From Labilithrix sp. (GTDB lineage Bacteria > Myxococcota_A > Polyangia > Polyangiales > Polyangiaceae): a stretch of DNA of 47,222 bases. The DNA lies in the NCBI GenBank assembly GCA_019637195.1, contig JAHBWA010000062.1, positions 1-47,222 of the forward strand. Reading direction: 5' to 3'. Positions 1 through 8,410 of the stretch are shown here, one piece after another. The notes under the pieces were generated by a model, which worked only from the letters and a program-made list of their open reading frames with translations, ran no database searches and had not been told where the DNA came from. Positions within the stretch are counted from its first letter, which is position 1; every line of letters begins with the position of its first letter. Both the position numbers and the translations under genes were made by a program.

Positions 1-343
1 TCTTCCAGCCGGCGCCGGGCTCGACGTAGACGCGGATGAGCCCGGGGCGGTTCACGACGACGGGCGCGTTGCGCTTCGAGCGCGTGACGAACGCGCCGTC
101 CTTCACGACGTCGACCTGCACGCCCTGGAAGACGGCGACCCCGCTCACGGAGATGTTCGAGACGAGGGGGGAGGGCGCCTTCTCGGGGTCCGCCGGATCG
201 GTGGGCTCCCCGGGCAGGTTCGGATCCGTGCTCGCTCCGTTCCCGTCGCCGCCCGCGGCCGTCGCGTCGTCGACGACGCCCGACGCCGCGCACGCGACGA
301 GGCCGATGATCGCGATGAGCCCGAGTCCGGTCGATGCGCGCAT
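1..343 (-). CDS. Putative lipoprotein, C-terminus cut by window edge
   Basis: The reading frame starts at an ATG (343-341) preceded by a good AGGAGG ribosome site and runs off the window start without a stop, so only the first 114 codons are visible. Residues 1-18 form a lipoprotein signal (hydrophobic stretch GLGLIAIIGLVAC) with a lipobox LVAC. An Asp/Gly/Pro-rich linker follows, typical of myxobacterial surface lipoproteins. The later part (ISVSGVAVFQGVQVDVVKDG) resembles the start of an uncharacterised secreted module common in Polyangiales that sits before large extracellular domains. The function cannot be told from this fragment. I am sure of the gene and of export, not of the role. Confidence 0.72.
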   Translation of the reverse strand, partial: MRASTGLGLIAIIGLVACAASGVVDDATAAGGDGNGASTDPNLPGEPTDPADPEKAPSPLVSNISVSGVAVFQGVQVDVVKDGAFVTRSKRNAPVVVNRPGLIRVYVEPGAGWK

Positions 344-931
344 TCCACTCCTCCTGTCCGGTGACACGTCACAGGTCGCGGTTGCGTGTACCCCGCACGC
401 AAGCGACGGGTCCTTCTGCACGCCTCGCGCGAGCTCGACAATGGCTCGACGGGGAAACGGACCTTTTCCAAATTGGAAAGTGAGCGATCGCGGCGGTGTG
501 CCGACGATCCAGCGATCCGAAAAGCTCAACAAAAGAAGCCGGTTGAGGTCTGTCTAACGCTGCGTTCGTGCGTCGGTGCGGCCGCGGCCGCCGTTGCGCT
601 CGGGCGGCACGAATGTCTCGAGGCTGGAATTCATTCGCGTCTCAACGTCCGCCGCGACGCGGGTCGGATCGCTGCGATGCGCGTCCGGCGCGGGCCTCGG
701 GACGTCCGGCGCGGGCGTCGCCGGGTCCCGCGCAGGAGGCGCGGAGCGCGAGCGCGAGCGCGGGCGGACCCGTCCGCGGATCGCTGTCGGACGCCGGACA
801 GCTTGTCAGAAGCCGAGCACGTCGAGCCCGTCCACTCTGCCAAAATTGCCGGGAATAGCCCGCCGTGGCGCGGATCTCCCGGCGATCGCGCACGGCCGAG
901 CGTTGGCGTTGCTCTTGCTCGAGGCTCGGGC
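344..931. other. 588-bp gap without a convincing gene
   Basis: Open frames here on both strands are extensions or shadows of neighbouring genes, with no start context or recognisable protein. The part nearest the lipoprotein start holds a locally AT-rich inverted repeat at 465-479 and a lower-GC patch around 520-560, both plausible promoter material for the leftward gene. The right part (about 640-900) is very GC-rich and lacks obvious structure apart from short CG-rich repeats. I saw no tRNA-like fold. Confidence 0.5.
465..479. promoter_or_regulatory. 15-bp inverted repeat, possible operator
   Basis: Seven-base arms TTTCCAA and TTGGAAA flank a single A. The element is AT-rich within a GC-rich background and lies about 125 bp upstream of the leftward lipoprotein start. 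Its geometry suits a dimeric regulator, but none can be assigned. Confidence 0.3.
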
Positions 932-1243
932 ATGGGCAAGAGCGAAGACAAGGCTGCGGTCATCGTCGTCGGCGGCAGCGGCGGGATGTCGGACCGCTAC
1001 CGCGAGGTGGTCGAGGCGCGAGGGCTCGAGCTCCGCCACTTCGAGAACCGCGTGCCGAACGGGACGCGCCGCATCCTCGGCAAGGTGGCGGCGGTGATCG
1101 TGATGGTGGGGATGGTCTCGCACTCGCTGCGCGATCAGGCCAAGTCGATCGTCCCCGACGACGCGCCGGTCGTGTACCTGAAGTCGGCGTCGGTCTCCGC
1201 GCTCCGCCAAGCCGTCGCGTCGCTCGACTCGCTCGAGGGGTGA
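932..1243 (+). CDS. DUF2325 domain protein
   Basis: This 103-residue protein consists almost entirely of a DUF2325-like fold. There is a first beta strand with a glycine-rich loop (AAVIVVGGSGGMSDRYREVV, residues 8-27), a central hydrophobic strand AAVIVMVGMVSHSLRDQ where the family has its 'D-x-V-x-H' type segment, and a final VVYLKSASVSALRQAV that matches the family's end. The molecular function of DUF2325 proteins is not established. The ATG at 932 was chosen because the conserved domain begins seven residues later; the frame is open further upstream but that part is low-complexity and Arg-rich. It is convergent with the ClpP gene, with one base between the stops. Confidence 0.72.
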   Translation: MGKSEDKAAVIVVGGSGGMSDRYREVVEARGLELRHFENRVPNGTRRILGKVAAVIVMVGMVSHSLRDQAKSIVPDDAPVVYLKSASVSALRQAVASLDSLEG

Positions 1244-1244
1244 G

Positions 1245-1856
1245 TCAGGCCGCGGGCGGCGCGGGGAGGTCGGAGAAGCTCTCGACGACGCGATGAACGA
1301 GCCCGTACGCGCAGGCGTCCGCGGCGGTCATCCAGAAGTTCCGCTCGGTGTCGCGCGTGATCCTCTCGTAGTCCTGGCCGGTCGCGCGGGCGAAGATGCG
1401 ATTGAGCCGCTCGCGCATGCGGACGATCTGGTTGGCCTCGATCTCGATGTCGGAGGCCCGACCGCCGGCGCCGCCGAGCGGCTGGTGCAAGAGGAACCGC
1501 GTGTTCGGGAGGGCGAAGCGGTTCTCCCTCCGGGCGGCCGCGTAGATGAGGGCGCCGGCGCTCGCGACCCAGCCGGTCCCGAGCATGACGACGTCGGGCG
1601 CGATGGCCCGGACGACGTCGTGGATGGTGTCGCCGGCCTCCACGTGCCCGCCCTGCGAGTGGACGATCATCCGTATGGGCCCGTCGCCCGAGGAGGCGAG
1701 CGCGACGAGCTGGGCGGAGACGGAGTGCGCGAGCGACGTGTCGACCTCGCCGTAGACCAGCACCGTTCGCGCGGCGAAGAGCGCGTCGGCGGTGCGATCG
1801 AGGAGGGCCTTTTCGGGCAGGGGCACTCGGGGAGCTCTGTCGCTTCGTTCCGGCAT
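1245..1856 (-). CDS. clpP: ClpP-type protease subunit with Ser-His-Asn triad
   Basis: This is the proteolytic subunit of a Clp protease, which forms a tetradecameric chamber fed by an AAA+ unfoldase in the cytoplasm. The 203-residue protein aligns without gaps to E. coli ClpP around the active site. The nucleophile is Ser99 in GWVASAGA, the histidine is His124 in FLLHQP, and the third triad position (E. coli Asp171) is Asn173 in DTERNFWM. The Asp to Asn change is seen directly. Established knowledge: Listeria ClpP1 also carries a Ser-His-Asn triad and depends on its partner for full activity. The start at 1856 gives the usual ClpP length; the frame stays open to 2057 but that region is Arg-rich and belongs to the divergent promoter. 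No unfoldase gene is adjacent, so it is probably a paralogue or specialised subunit. Confidence 0.88.
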   Translation of the reverse strand: MPERSDRAPRVPLPEKALLDRTADALFAARTVLVYGEVDTSLAHSVSAQLVALASSGDGPIRMIVHSQGGHVEAGDTIHDVVRAIAPDVVMLGTGWVASAGALIYAAARRENRFALPNTRFLLHQPLGGAGGRASDIEIEANQIVRMRERLNRIFARATGQDYERITRDTERNFWMTAADACAYGLVHRVVESFSDLPAPPAA

Positions 1857-1980
1857 GGGCGCGAGGATGGCGTCGTTCGGGCGGCGCAGCCATGTCCGGG
1901 AGGCGCGCGGACATGTCCGGACGTCTCGATCTGCGCCGCGGGCTCGACCGGCGCCCGGGAACGGGGCATCCTCCGGTGTG

Positions 1981-2445
1981 ATGAGCGAGCGAACTCTGGC
2001 TGGTCGCGACGTCACTCTCCGGAGCGTGGTGCGGTGGGCTCGCGACGCGAGCGCCAACGACGTCCACGCGCGCGACGCGTACGTGGAGCGCGCGCTCGCG
2101 GCGATGAAGGCCGACCCGGCGCGCCGCTGGACCGTGGCGTCGCTCGCGCGCGTCGCGGGCTTGTCTCGCGCGCCGTTCGCGCGTCGCTTCCGCCGCGCGA
2201 CCGGGACCGCGCCGCTGCGCTGGCTCGCCGAGCACCGGATCGGGCTCGCCGGAGCTCGGCTCGCCGAGGGCGACCTCGCGCTCGCGGCGATCGCCGCGGA
2301 GATCGGCTACCGCTCGGAGTTCGCCCTCTCGAAGGCCTTCAAGCGCATCGTCGGCGTGGCGCCGGTCGTGTTTCGCCGGCGCGCGCTCGCGTCCGCCGGC
2401 TTCGCCGCCGCGCCGGCCGTCCCGGCCTTCCGGGCGGCGGCCTGA
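1981..2445 (+). CDS. AraC-family regulator, DNA-binding domain only
   Basis: This 154-residue protein contains the two helix-turn-helix units of the AraC/XylS family. The first (residues 51-75, SLARVAGLSRAPFARRFRRA) and the second (about 100-130, AAEIGYRSEFALSKAFKRI, followed by GVAP) match the family signature closely. There is no N-terminal cupin or sensor domain, only about 48 residues before the first helix, so it is half the usual length. The start ATG was chosen at 1981 because the upstream frame is low-complexity and overlaps the clpP promoter region. It is divergent from clpP with about 125 bp between starts, so it could regulate clpP and itself. The effector is unknown. Confidence 0.85.
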   Translation: MSERTLAGRDVTLRSVVRWARDASANDVHARDAYVERALAAMKADPARRWTVASLARVAGLSRAPFARRFRRATGTAPLRWLAEHRIGLAGARLAEGDLALAAIAAEIGYRSEFALSKAFKRIVGVAPVVFRRRALASAGFAAAPAVPAFRAAA

Positions 2446-2515
2446 GGTGGGCTCGCGTCGATGTTTCGGGGCGTTCGCGGGAACTCTGGGCCCGCGGCGG
2501 TGTCCGCGTCCCGGC

Positions 2516-3169
2516 ATGAGGCTGATACACGCGCTCGTCGGTGCCGGCGTGCTCCTCGCCGTCGCGTCGCCGCCCCGGTCGTCGTCGGCGTGCATGAACG
2601 AGGTCGTGCGCCAGCTCTCGCCGGTGCAGGAGATCGCCGCGGCGGAGCAGGACCTCGACGACGCCAGGCTCGGCGAGGCGACGCATCGCGTGCGCGTCCG
2701 CTATCCGGCGATCCGCGCGCTCGACGGCACCGCCCCGCCGCTCGCCCAGCGCGCGCAGCGCATCTACGCGCTCGCCCTCGTCCGCGCCGAAGGGAAGCTC
2801 GACGCGCAGCTCGGCTGGGCGCCGTGGGGCAACCTCGAGTGGGCGGTCGAGACCCTGGCGGATCTCGACACGCGCCGCCCGAACGACCCGCGCTCGCAGG
2901 CGGACCTCGCCGAAGCGCGGACCCGCCTCCCGCGGACGCGCGGCGAGGGCGTTCGCGTGCTCGAGGACCTCGACCGGCGTGACCTCCTCGGGAGCCCGTA
3001 TGCCTACCGCGCGCTCGCCCGCGCCCGCCGGACGTCCGGCGACGAAGGCGGCGCGGACGCCGCGCTGCGACGCTGCGCCGTGATGGCGTCGAACCCGAGC
3101 CGCTGCGATCCGGACCTCTCCGGCGAGGTGGCGCTCCCGTCGCGATCGCCCGGCCGCCGCGGAATCTGA
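2516..3169 (+). CDS. Secreted hypothetical protein
   Basis: I do not recognise this 217-residue protein. It starts with a Sec-type signal peptide (MRLIHALVGAGVLLAVASPP) followed by SSSAC, so cleavage could be by signal peptidase I or, less likely, II. The remainder is rich in Arg, Ala and Leu with predicted helices, such as AAAEQDLDDARLGEATHRV and AYRALARARRTSGDEGGA, that look like degenerate TPR-type helical pairs. Two Cys near the C-terminus (RRCAVMASNPSRC) could form a disulfide. A periplasmic scaffold role is only a guess. The ATG at 2516 places the signal peptide at the N-terminus; an upstream ATG (2447) would add 23 unlikely residues. Confidence 0.65.
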   Translation: MRLIHALVGAGVLLAVASPPRSSSACMNEVVRQLSPVQEIAAAEQDLDDARLGEATHRVRVRYPAIRALDGTAPPLAQRAQRIYALALVRAEGKLDAQLGWAPWGNLEWAVETLADLDTRRPNDPRSQADLAEARTRLPRTRGEGVRVLEDLDRRDLLGSPYAYRALARARRTSGDEGGADAALRRCAVMASNPSRCDPDLSGEVALPSRSPGRRGI

Positions 3170-3287
3170 GGCGGCGCGGGGGGGCGGCGCCCAGCTCCTC
3201 CCATCGTCGCGCCCGCGAACGAGAAGTTCGTCGCGCCCTGCGAGACCAGGCGCCAAGCGGCGAAGGACTTGGGTAGACTCCGCCCCC

Positions 3288-4355
3288 GTGTCCCACCGTC
3301 CCCGCATCCTCACCGGCGATACCCCTAGCGGCAGGCTCCACCTCGGCCACTGGGTCGGGTCGCTCGAGAACCGCGTCAACCTCCAGGCCGACTACGAGTG
3401 CTTCTTCCTCCTCGCGAACATGCACGCGTTCACGACGCGCGCGGAGCAGCCCGCGGACATCCGCCGCGACACGCTCGAGATCGCGAAGGACTGGCTCGCC
3501 GCGGGGATCGATCCGGAGCGCTCCACGCTCGTCCTGCAGACGGAGATCCCGGCGATCGCCGAGCTCTCGTGGTTCTTCGCGATGCTCTTGCCGTTCAACC
3601 GCGTCATGCGCAACCCGACGCTGAAGACGGAGATCGAGCTCAAGGACCTCGGCGACCACTACAGCTTTGGCTTTCCGCTGTACGCCGTCGGCCAGTGCGC
3701 CGACATCCTCGCGTTCCGCCCCGAGCTGGTGCCGGTCGGTGAAGACCAGGTCGCCCACATCGAGATGTGCCGCGAGGTCGGGCGGCGCTTCAACTGGACC
3801 TACGCCGGCGTCTCGCCCCAGGCGAAGGACGAGGAGCACGTGGCGGACGGCGGCGTCTTTCCGGTGCCGCGCGCGCTGGTCGGCCGCGTGGGACGGCTCA
3901 CCGGCACCGACGGCAAGAACAAGATGTCGAAGAGCCTCGGGAACGCGATCTTCCTGACCGACACGGCCAAGGAGATCAAAAAGAAGATGGGCGCGCTCTA
4001 CACGGGGCGCCAGACGATGACGGAGCCCGGAGACGTGAACAACGCGCTCTTCCAGTACGTGCGCGCGTTCGTGAAGGATCCGGCGAAGGTCGCGGAGCTC
4101 GAGGATCGCTACTCGCGCGGGGACAACATCGGCGACGGGCACGTCAAGGTCGAGGTCGCCGCGGCGATCGAAGAGCTGCTCGCGCCGATGCGCGAGCGCC
4201 GTGCCGCGCTCGAAGGAGAGCGCGGCGATCGGCGGGTGCTCGAGATCTTGCGCGCCCACACGGCGAAGGCCAACGCCGTGGCCGAGGAGACGCTCTACGC
4301 CGCCAAGCAGGCGATGAAGCTCGACTTCGGGCCTCGCTCGCTCGCGTTCGGCTGA
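3288..4355 (+). CDS. trpS: Tryptophanyl-tRNA synthetase
   Basis: This class I aminoacyl-tRNA synthetase charges tRNA-Trp with tryptophan in the cytoplasm. The 355-residue protein has the HIGH-type motif in PSGRLHLGHWVG (residues 13-24), the conserved TLKTEIELKDLG segment, the GEDQVAHIEMCREVGRRFN segment and a KMSKS loop (residues 212-216, GKNKMSKSLGN). Length and motif order are those of bacterial TrpRS. The start is GTG at 3288, chosen because the protein begins MSHRPRILTGDTPSGR and the HIGH region must lie near the N-terminus; no better ATG is available. It stands alone and needs no partner. I see no tryptophan leader or T-box upstream. Confidence 0.95.
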   Translation: MSHRPRILTGDTPSGRLHLGHWVGSLENRVNLQADYECFFLLANMHAFTTRAEQPADIRRDTLEIAKDWLAAGIDPERSTLVLQTEIPAIAELSWFFAMLLPFNRVMRNPTLKTEIELKDLGDHYSFGFPLYAVGQCADILAFRPELVPVGEDQVAHIEMCREVGRRFNWTYAGVSPQAKDEEHVADGGVFPVPRALVGRVGRLTGTDGKNKMSKSLGNAIFLTDTAKEIKKKMGALYTGRQTMTEPGDVNNALFQYVRAFVKDPAKVAELEDRYSRGDNIGDGHVKVEVAAAIEELLAPMRERRAALEGERGDRRVLEILRAHTAKANAVAEETLYAAKQAMKLDFGPRSLAFG

Positions 4356-4390
4356 GCGCGGTCGCGACCCTTCGAGCCGGCGCGCGTCTT

Positions 4391-4404
4391 CGATCCGTGG
4401 ATCG
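4391..4404. promoter_or_regulatory. Short inverted repeat between trpS and polB
   Basis: Six-base arms CGATCC and GGATCG flank GT in the 76-bp gap between the trpS stop and the polymerase start, 28 bp upstream of the latter. It could be an operator or a weak terminator stem. There is no T-tract. Confidence 0.25.
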
Positions 4405-4431
4405 GCGCCGCCGCGCTATGGTCGCACGTCG

Positions 4432-6771
4432 ATGACCTCGGCGCGGCAGCTCCACGCGTTCCTCCTCTCGCGGGAGTGGCGCGACGCGGACGACGGCGTC
4501 GAGATCGTCCTCTGGGCGCGCGCCCGGGAGGCGCCCGTGCGGGTGCGGCTGACGCGGCAGGAGCCGGTGATGTTCGTCGGGCGGACGGCGATCACGCGCG
4601 CGGGGCGCCGGGCGCAGCGCGCGCTCACGACGATGGAGGGCGAGCCCGTCGACGCGGTCTACTTCCGCCGGCAGCGCGACCTCGTCGAGGAGCGCACGCG
4701 GCTGCGGGAGCTCGGCGAGCCCACGCTCGAGTCCGACGTCAAGCCCTCCGACCGCTACCTGATGGAGCGCTTCGTCACCGGCGCGCTCCGGATCGAGGGG
4801 CCCGCGAGCGAGCGGCGCGGCGTCGTCCACTTCGACAACCCGCGGATCAAGTCCGCGGACGCGGATGTCGAGCTCTCGCTGCTCGCGCTCGACATCGAGA
4901 CCGACGGCTTCGACGGGCCCCTCCTCTCCGCCGCGGTGGTGACGGCGGGCCACGAGCGCGTCTTCGTGCGTTCGGGCGGCGCGAGCCGCGAGCGCAGTGG
5001 CGCCGCGCGGCCCATCGTCTTCGTACGTGACGAGCGGGAGCTGCTCGCGGAGCTCTTCGCCGAGATCGTCCGGCTCGATCCCGACGTGATCTGCGGCTGG
5101 AACGTCCTCGAGTTCGATCTCGCGCACCTCGACGCCCGCGCGCGCTCTCTCGGTGTGCCGTTCGCCGTCGGCCGGGCAGGGGAGCGGGGGCGGATCCTGC
5201 CCGGCACGACGCCGGCGCGCCCGTCGATCGGGCGCGTGCCCGGCCGCGTGGTCCTCGACGGGATCGCGACGCTCAAGTCGGCGACCTACGACTTCGAGCG
5301 CTTCACGCTCGAGCACGTCGCGCGCGAGCTGCTCGGGCGCGGGAAGAAGATCGCCGTCACCGAGGACCCGGTCGCCGAGATCGGGCGCATGCACGCGGAG
5401 GACGTCGAGAAGCTCGCGGAGTACAACCTCGAGGACTGCCGCCTCGTCCTCGACATCTTCGCGGCGACCGATCTCCTCGGCTTCGCGATGGAGCGGGCGC
5501 GCCTCACCGGCCTCGCGATGGATCGTCAGGGCGGCTCGGTCGCCGCGTTCGACCACCTCTACTTGCCGCGGCTGCACCGACGCGGCGTCGTCGCGCGTGA
5601 CGTCGGCGCCGAGATGGACGTCGCGCCGAGCCCCGGCGGCCACGTCCTCGACTCCGTGCCTGGCCTCTATCGCGGCGTGCTCTCGTTCGACTTCCGCAGC
5701 CTGTATCCGAGCATCATCCGCACGTTTCGCGTCGATCCGCTCGGCCTCGCCCAGCCGGGCGACGATCCCGTCCCGGGGGAGGACGGCGCGCGCTTCGCCC
5801 GAGAGGGCGCGATCCTCCCCGAGCTCGTGACCACGCTGCACGACGCGCGGAGCGCGGCGATGGCGTCGAAGAACGCGGCGCTCTCGCGCGCGATCAAGAT
5901 CCTGATGAACTCGTTCTACGGGGTGCTCGGGACGCCCGGCTGCCGCTTCTTCGATCCGCGGCTCCCGACGTCGATCACGCGTCGCGGCCACGCGATCATC
6001 GAGCGGGCGCGCGCGTTCTTCGAAGGCGCGGGGCTCCCGGTCATCTACGGCGACACCGACTCGCTCTTCGTCCACGTCGGCGACGCCGCGACGGAGGACG
6101 CGATCGCCGCGCGCGGGCGCGCCCTCGCGGAGGAGCTGACGCGCACGCTGGCGGCCGAGATCGCGGCGGAGGCGCGGGTCGAGAGCCGGCTCGAGCTCCG
6201 CTTCGAGTCGCACTACCTGCGCTTCTTGATGCCGACGACGCGCGGGAGCGAGCGCGGATCGAAGAAGCGCTACGCCGGCACGGTTCGCAAGACCGGCGGT
6301 GCCGTAGCGCTCGTCGTCCGCGGGCTCGAGGCGGTGCGTCGCGACTGGACCCCGCTCGCGCGGCGCGTGCAGCTCGAGCTCCTCCGTCGCGTGCTGTCGG
6401 ACGAGCCGTTCGAGGAGTGGCTCGTCGCGGTCGCGCGCGACGTCACCGCCGGCAGGGTCGACGGCGAGCTCGTCTACCGCAAGCGGCTCCGGCGGCGCCT
6501 CGACGCCTACGCCGACGGTGAGAGCGGCGCGGGGGCCCCGCCGCACGTACAGGCCGCGCGGATGCTCGAGGCCAGAGGTGGCGAGTCGCAGGCGTCCGAC
6601 GTCGCGTACGTGATGACCACGCGCGGGCCCGAGCCGATCGCCCTTCGCTCCCTCCCGATCGACTACGGGCACTACCTCGAACGCCAGCTCGCTCCGGCGT
6701 GTGACGTCGTCCTCGCGTTCCTCGGCACCTCCTTCGAGAAGCTCGCCGGGGCGCAGACGAGCCTCTTCTGA
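4432..6771 (+). CDS. polB: Family B DNA polymerase, Pol II type
   Basis: This DNA-directed DNA polymerase has 3'-5' proofreading, and its 779 residues are close to the 783 of E. coli Pol II. In order there is an N-terminal domain, the exonuclease domain with Exo I (LALDIETDGF, near residue 153), Exo II (GWNVLEFDLAHL) and Exo III (YNLEDCRLVL), then the palm and fingers. Motif A is DFRSLYPSII (near 420), motif B is KILMNSFYGVLG and motif C is YGDTDS (near 538). All catalytic Asp/Glu residues are in place, so it should be active. Pol II enzymes act in damage tolerance and replication restart, but no LexA-type box is visible upstream. It appears monocistronic, 76 bp behind trpS. Confidence 0.95.
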   Translation: MTSARQLHAFLLSREWRDADDGVEIVLWARAREAPVRVRLTRQEPVMFVGRTAITRAGRRAQRALTTMEGEPVDAVYFRRQRDLVEERTRLRELGEPTLESDVKPSDRYLMERFVTGALRIEGPASERRGVVHFDNPRIKSADADVELSLLALDIETDGFDGPLLSAAVVTAGHERVFVRSGGASRERSGAARPIVFVRDERELLAELFAEIVRLDPDVICGWNVLEFDLAHLDARARSLGVPFAVGRAGERGRILPGTTPARPSIGRVPGRVVLDGIATLKSATYDFERFTLEHVARELLGRGKKIAVTEDPVAEIGRMHAEDVEKLAEYNLEDCRLVLDIFAATDLLGFAMERARLTGLAMDRQGGSVAAFDHLYLPRLHRRGVVARDVGAEMDVAPSPGGHVLDSVPGLYRGVLSFDFRSLYPSIIRTFRVDPLGLAQPGDDPVPGEDGARFAREGAILPELVTTLHDARSAAMASKNAALSRAIKILMNSFYGVLGTPGCRFFDPRLPTSITRRGHAIIERARAFFEGAGLPVIYGDTDSLFVHVGDAATEDAIAARGRALAEELTRTLAAEIAAEARVESRLELRFESHYLRFLMPTTRGSERGSKKRYAGTVRKTGGAVALVVRGLEAVRRDWTPLARRVQLELLRRVLSDEPFEEWLVAVARDVTAGRVDGELVYRKRLRRRLDAYADGESGAGAPPHVQAARMLEARGGESQASDVAYVMTTRGPEPIALRSLPIDYGHYLERQLAPACDVVLAFLGTSFEKLAGAQTSLF

Positions 6772-6910
6772 CTCCGCGCGCCGGGGGCTGGCTCCGCTCG
6801 CGGTGGACCGCCGGCGCCGCTCGCGTGCGAGCCGCTGGCGTGCCCCCAGCGCGCGCGGTCGGCGACATTGCGCTCGCGCGCCGCGGCGCGCGCGTCTTAT
6901 CGTAGCGATC

Positions 6911-8272
6911 GTGCGATCCCCTCACCTAGACGTCGCGGGCTCCGTCTTCGGCCTTCGTTCGCCCCGCGTGCTCGGCGGAGGCGTGCTCGGCTCCGTCGTC
7001 GCGCTCTCGCTCCTCATCGCCTGCGACGGCGATCCGGCGCCCGCCGGCGGCGACGCGCTGCCGGACGCGGGCGGGCCCGAGGCGGCTCCGGCGATCGACG
7101 GAGGCCTGGACGCGGCTGCCCCGGACGCCGCGGGCGGCGGAGGGCTCGGCGCGCTCGGTCGCGTGGTCGGCAAGACGGTCCTCGCGCTGTCGTCGGATCG
7201 AATGAAGGTCTACGGCTGGGGTTCGAACATCTACGGGGTGATCCGCAAGGATCCGTCGCCGGGCCAGCTCGACAGGCCGGTCTCGCTCGACATCGACGGG
7301 CTCCCCGCGGGGCCCTTTCGTCAGGTCGTGAGCAGCGTCGACAAGACCTGCGTGCTCACCGAGGCCGGCCGCGTCCATTGCGTCGGCGACACGGGCGCGA
7401 ACGACTCGCTGGGCAACGGGGACGCCGAGTCGCACACCACGGCGGTGCCGCTCGCGGCCGGGGAGATCCCCGCCGGCGTGAAGATCGTGGCGATCGACGT
7501 CTCGGCGTTCACGAGCTGCGTCGTGGGCGACGACGGCCACGCCTACTGCTGGGGCGACTTCCATCGCGTCCCGGATCTCGACGACGGGATCGACACCGTG
7601 ACGGCGCCCCACCGCGTCGTTCACAGCGAGCCGTTCGGCAAGATCGTCGACGTCTCCACCGCCATCAACCGCTCCTGCGTCCTCGCGGACGGTCGCGCGT
7701 ACTGCTGGGGGCTGGGCCAGCCGACCCACATCGAGCAAGGGGAGCTGCCCGCGGGGACCAAGCTGCTCGCGCTTCGCATCAACGACGACTTCAGCTGCAG
7801 CCCGGCGGACGACGGCGAGATCTACTGCTGGGGGACGGCCTCGGGCCGGCGCTTCGGCAACGGCACGAGCGAGTTCCAGTCCGACTCCCCCTACACGAAG
7901 GTGAGCCGCGCGAACCTGCCGGCGAGCGTCCGCTTCAAGGACGTCACGGTCGGCGGCATCGCCGCCGCCAGCTGCGGGCTCGGCACCGACGGGTGGGCCT
8001 ACTGCTGGGGCGACGGCGGCGACGGCTCCGCGGGCGACGGCGACCTCACCGACCACGAGGTGCTGACCCCGGTGCCGGTGGTGCGCGGGGAGGTTCCCGA
8101 GGGGGTCACGTTCGCCAAGATCGCGTGCGGCCAGTACCACTGCAACGCCCTCGGCTCCGACGGCTTCGTCTACTCCTGGGGCCTCAACGAGGACGCGGTC
8201 CTCGCGGTGCCGGGCGCCACCCACCCCGCGGTCGCGCATCCGGTTCGGATGAGCCCGTTGCAGGACGACTGA
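6911..8272 (+). CDS. RCC1-repeat lipoprotein
   Basis: The protein is an exported beta-propeller of about 453 residues. Repeats carrying the core Y-C-W-G or V-Y-x-W-G recur about every 50 residues (VYGWGSNIYG, AYCWGDFH, AYCWGLGQ, IYCWGTAS, AYCWGDGG, VYSWGLNE). This is the RCC1/ATS1 pattern with the extra Cys typical of myxobacterial versions. The N-terminus has a hydrophobic segment ending in LLIAC, a lipobox, then an Asp/Ala/Gly-rich linker (DAGGPEAAPAIDGGLDAA). Both GTG 6911 and GTG 6968 would place a signal peptide before the lipobox; 6911 was kept, but the start is uncertain. A second RCC1 lipoprotein lies at 21665-22999. Such proteins are thought to mediate surface interactions; the ligand is unknown. 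Confidence 0.82.
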   Translation: MRSPHLDVAGSVFGLRSPRVLGGGVLGSVVALSLLIACDGDPAPAGGDALPDAGGPEAAPAIDGGLDAAAPDAAGGGGLGALGRVVGKTVLALSSDRMKVYGWGSNIYGVIRKDPSPGQLDRPVSLDIDGLPAGPFRQVVSSVDKTCVLTEAGRVHCVGDTGANDSLGNGDAESHTTAVPLAAGEIPAGVKIVAIDVSAFTSCVVGDDGHAYCWGDFHRVPDLDDGIDTVTAPHRVVHSEPFGKIVDVSTAINRSCVLADGRAYCWGLGQPTHIEQGELPAGTKLLALRINDDFSCSPADDGEIYCWGTASGRRFGNGTSEFQSDSPYTKVSRANLPASVRFKDVTVGGIAAASCGLGTDGWAYCWGDGGDGSAGDGDLTDHEVLTPVPVVRGEVPEGVTFAKIACGQYHCNALGSDGFVYSWGLNEDAVLAVPGATHPAVAHPVRMSPLQDD

Positions 8273-8310
8273 CCCCTCCTGCGGTTCGGGGCTGGGTCGA
8301 AACGCGAGGT

Positions 8311-8362
8311 CGTTTTTGACCCGGGGTCAGAGCTACCCCATTCAATTTCAATGACTTGGCGC
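8311..8362. repeat. AT-rich hairpin patch, possible REP-like or insertion remnant
   Basis: A locally AT-rich segment foreign to its GC-rich surroundings lies between the RCC1 gene and the sigma54 regulator. It has a stem of GGGGT (8323-8327) and ACCCC (8335-8339) around CAGAGCT. The overlapping TGACC (8317-8321) and GGTCA (8325-8329) form an alternative fold. It is followed by ATTCAATTTCAATGACTTGG. This architecture is reminiscent of REP or IS200-type element ends, but there is no transposase here. It could also act as terminator for the upstream gene. Confidence 0.35.
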
Positions 8363-8410
8363 CGGCGGCGTCATGGTTTTGACGGCCCCGACCTTGCACC
8401 ATCGGTCGGT

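Noticed and set aside
386..931. Upstream extension of the DUF2325 frame and small open frames in the same gap
   Set aside because: Arg-rich shadow-like translations without recognisable signal, start context or domain.
4144..6672. 842-codon open frame on the minus strand opposite polB
   Set aside because: It is the high-GC complement of a clear polymerase gene; the translation is Arg/Glu/Asp-rich without a domain, and such shadows are expected when third positions are nearly always G or C.
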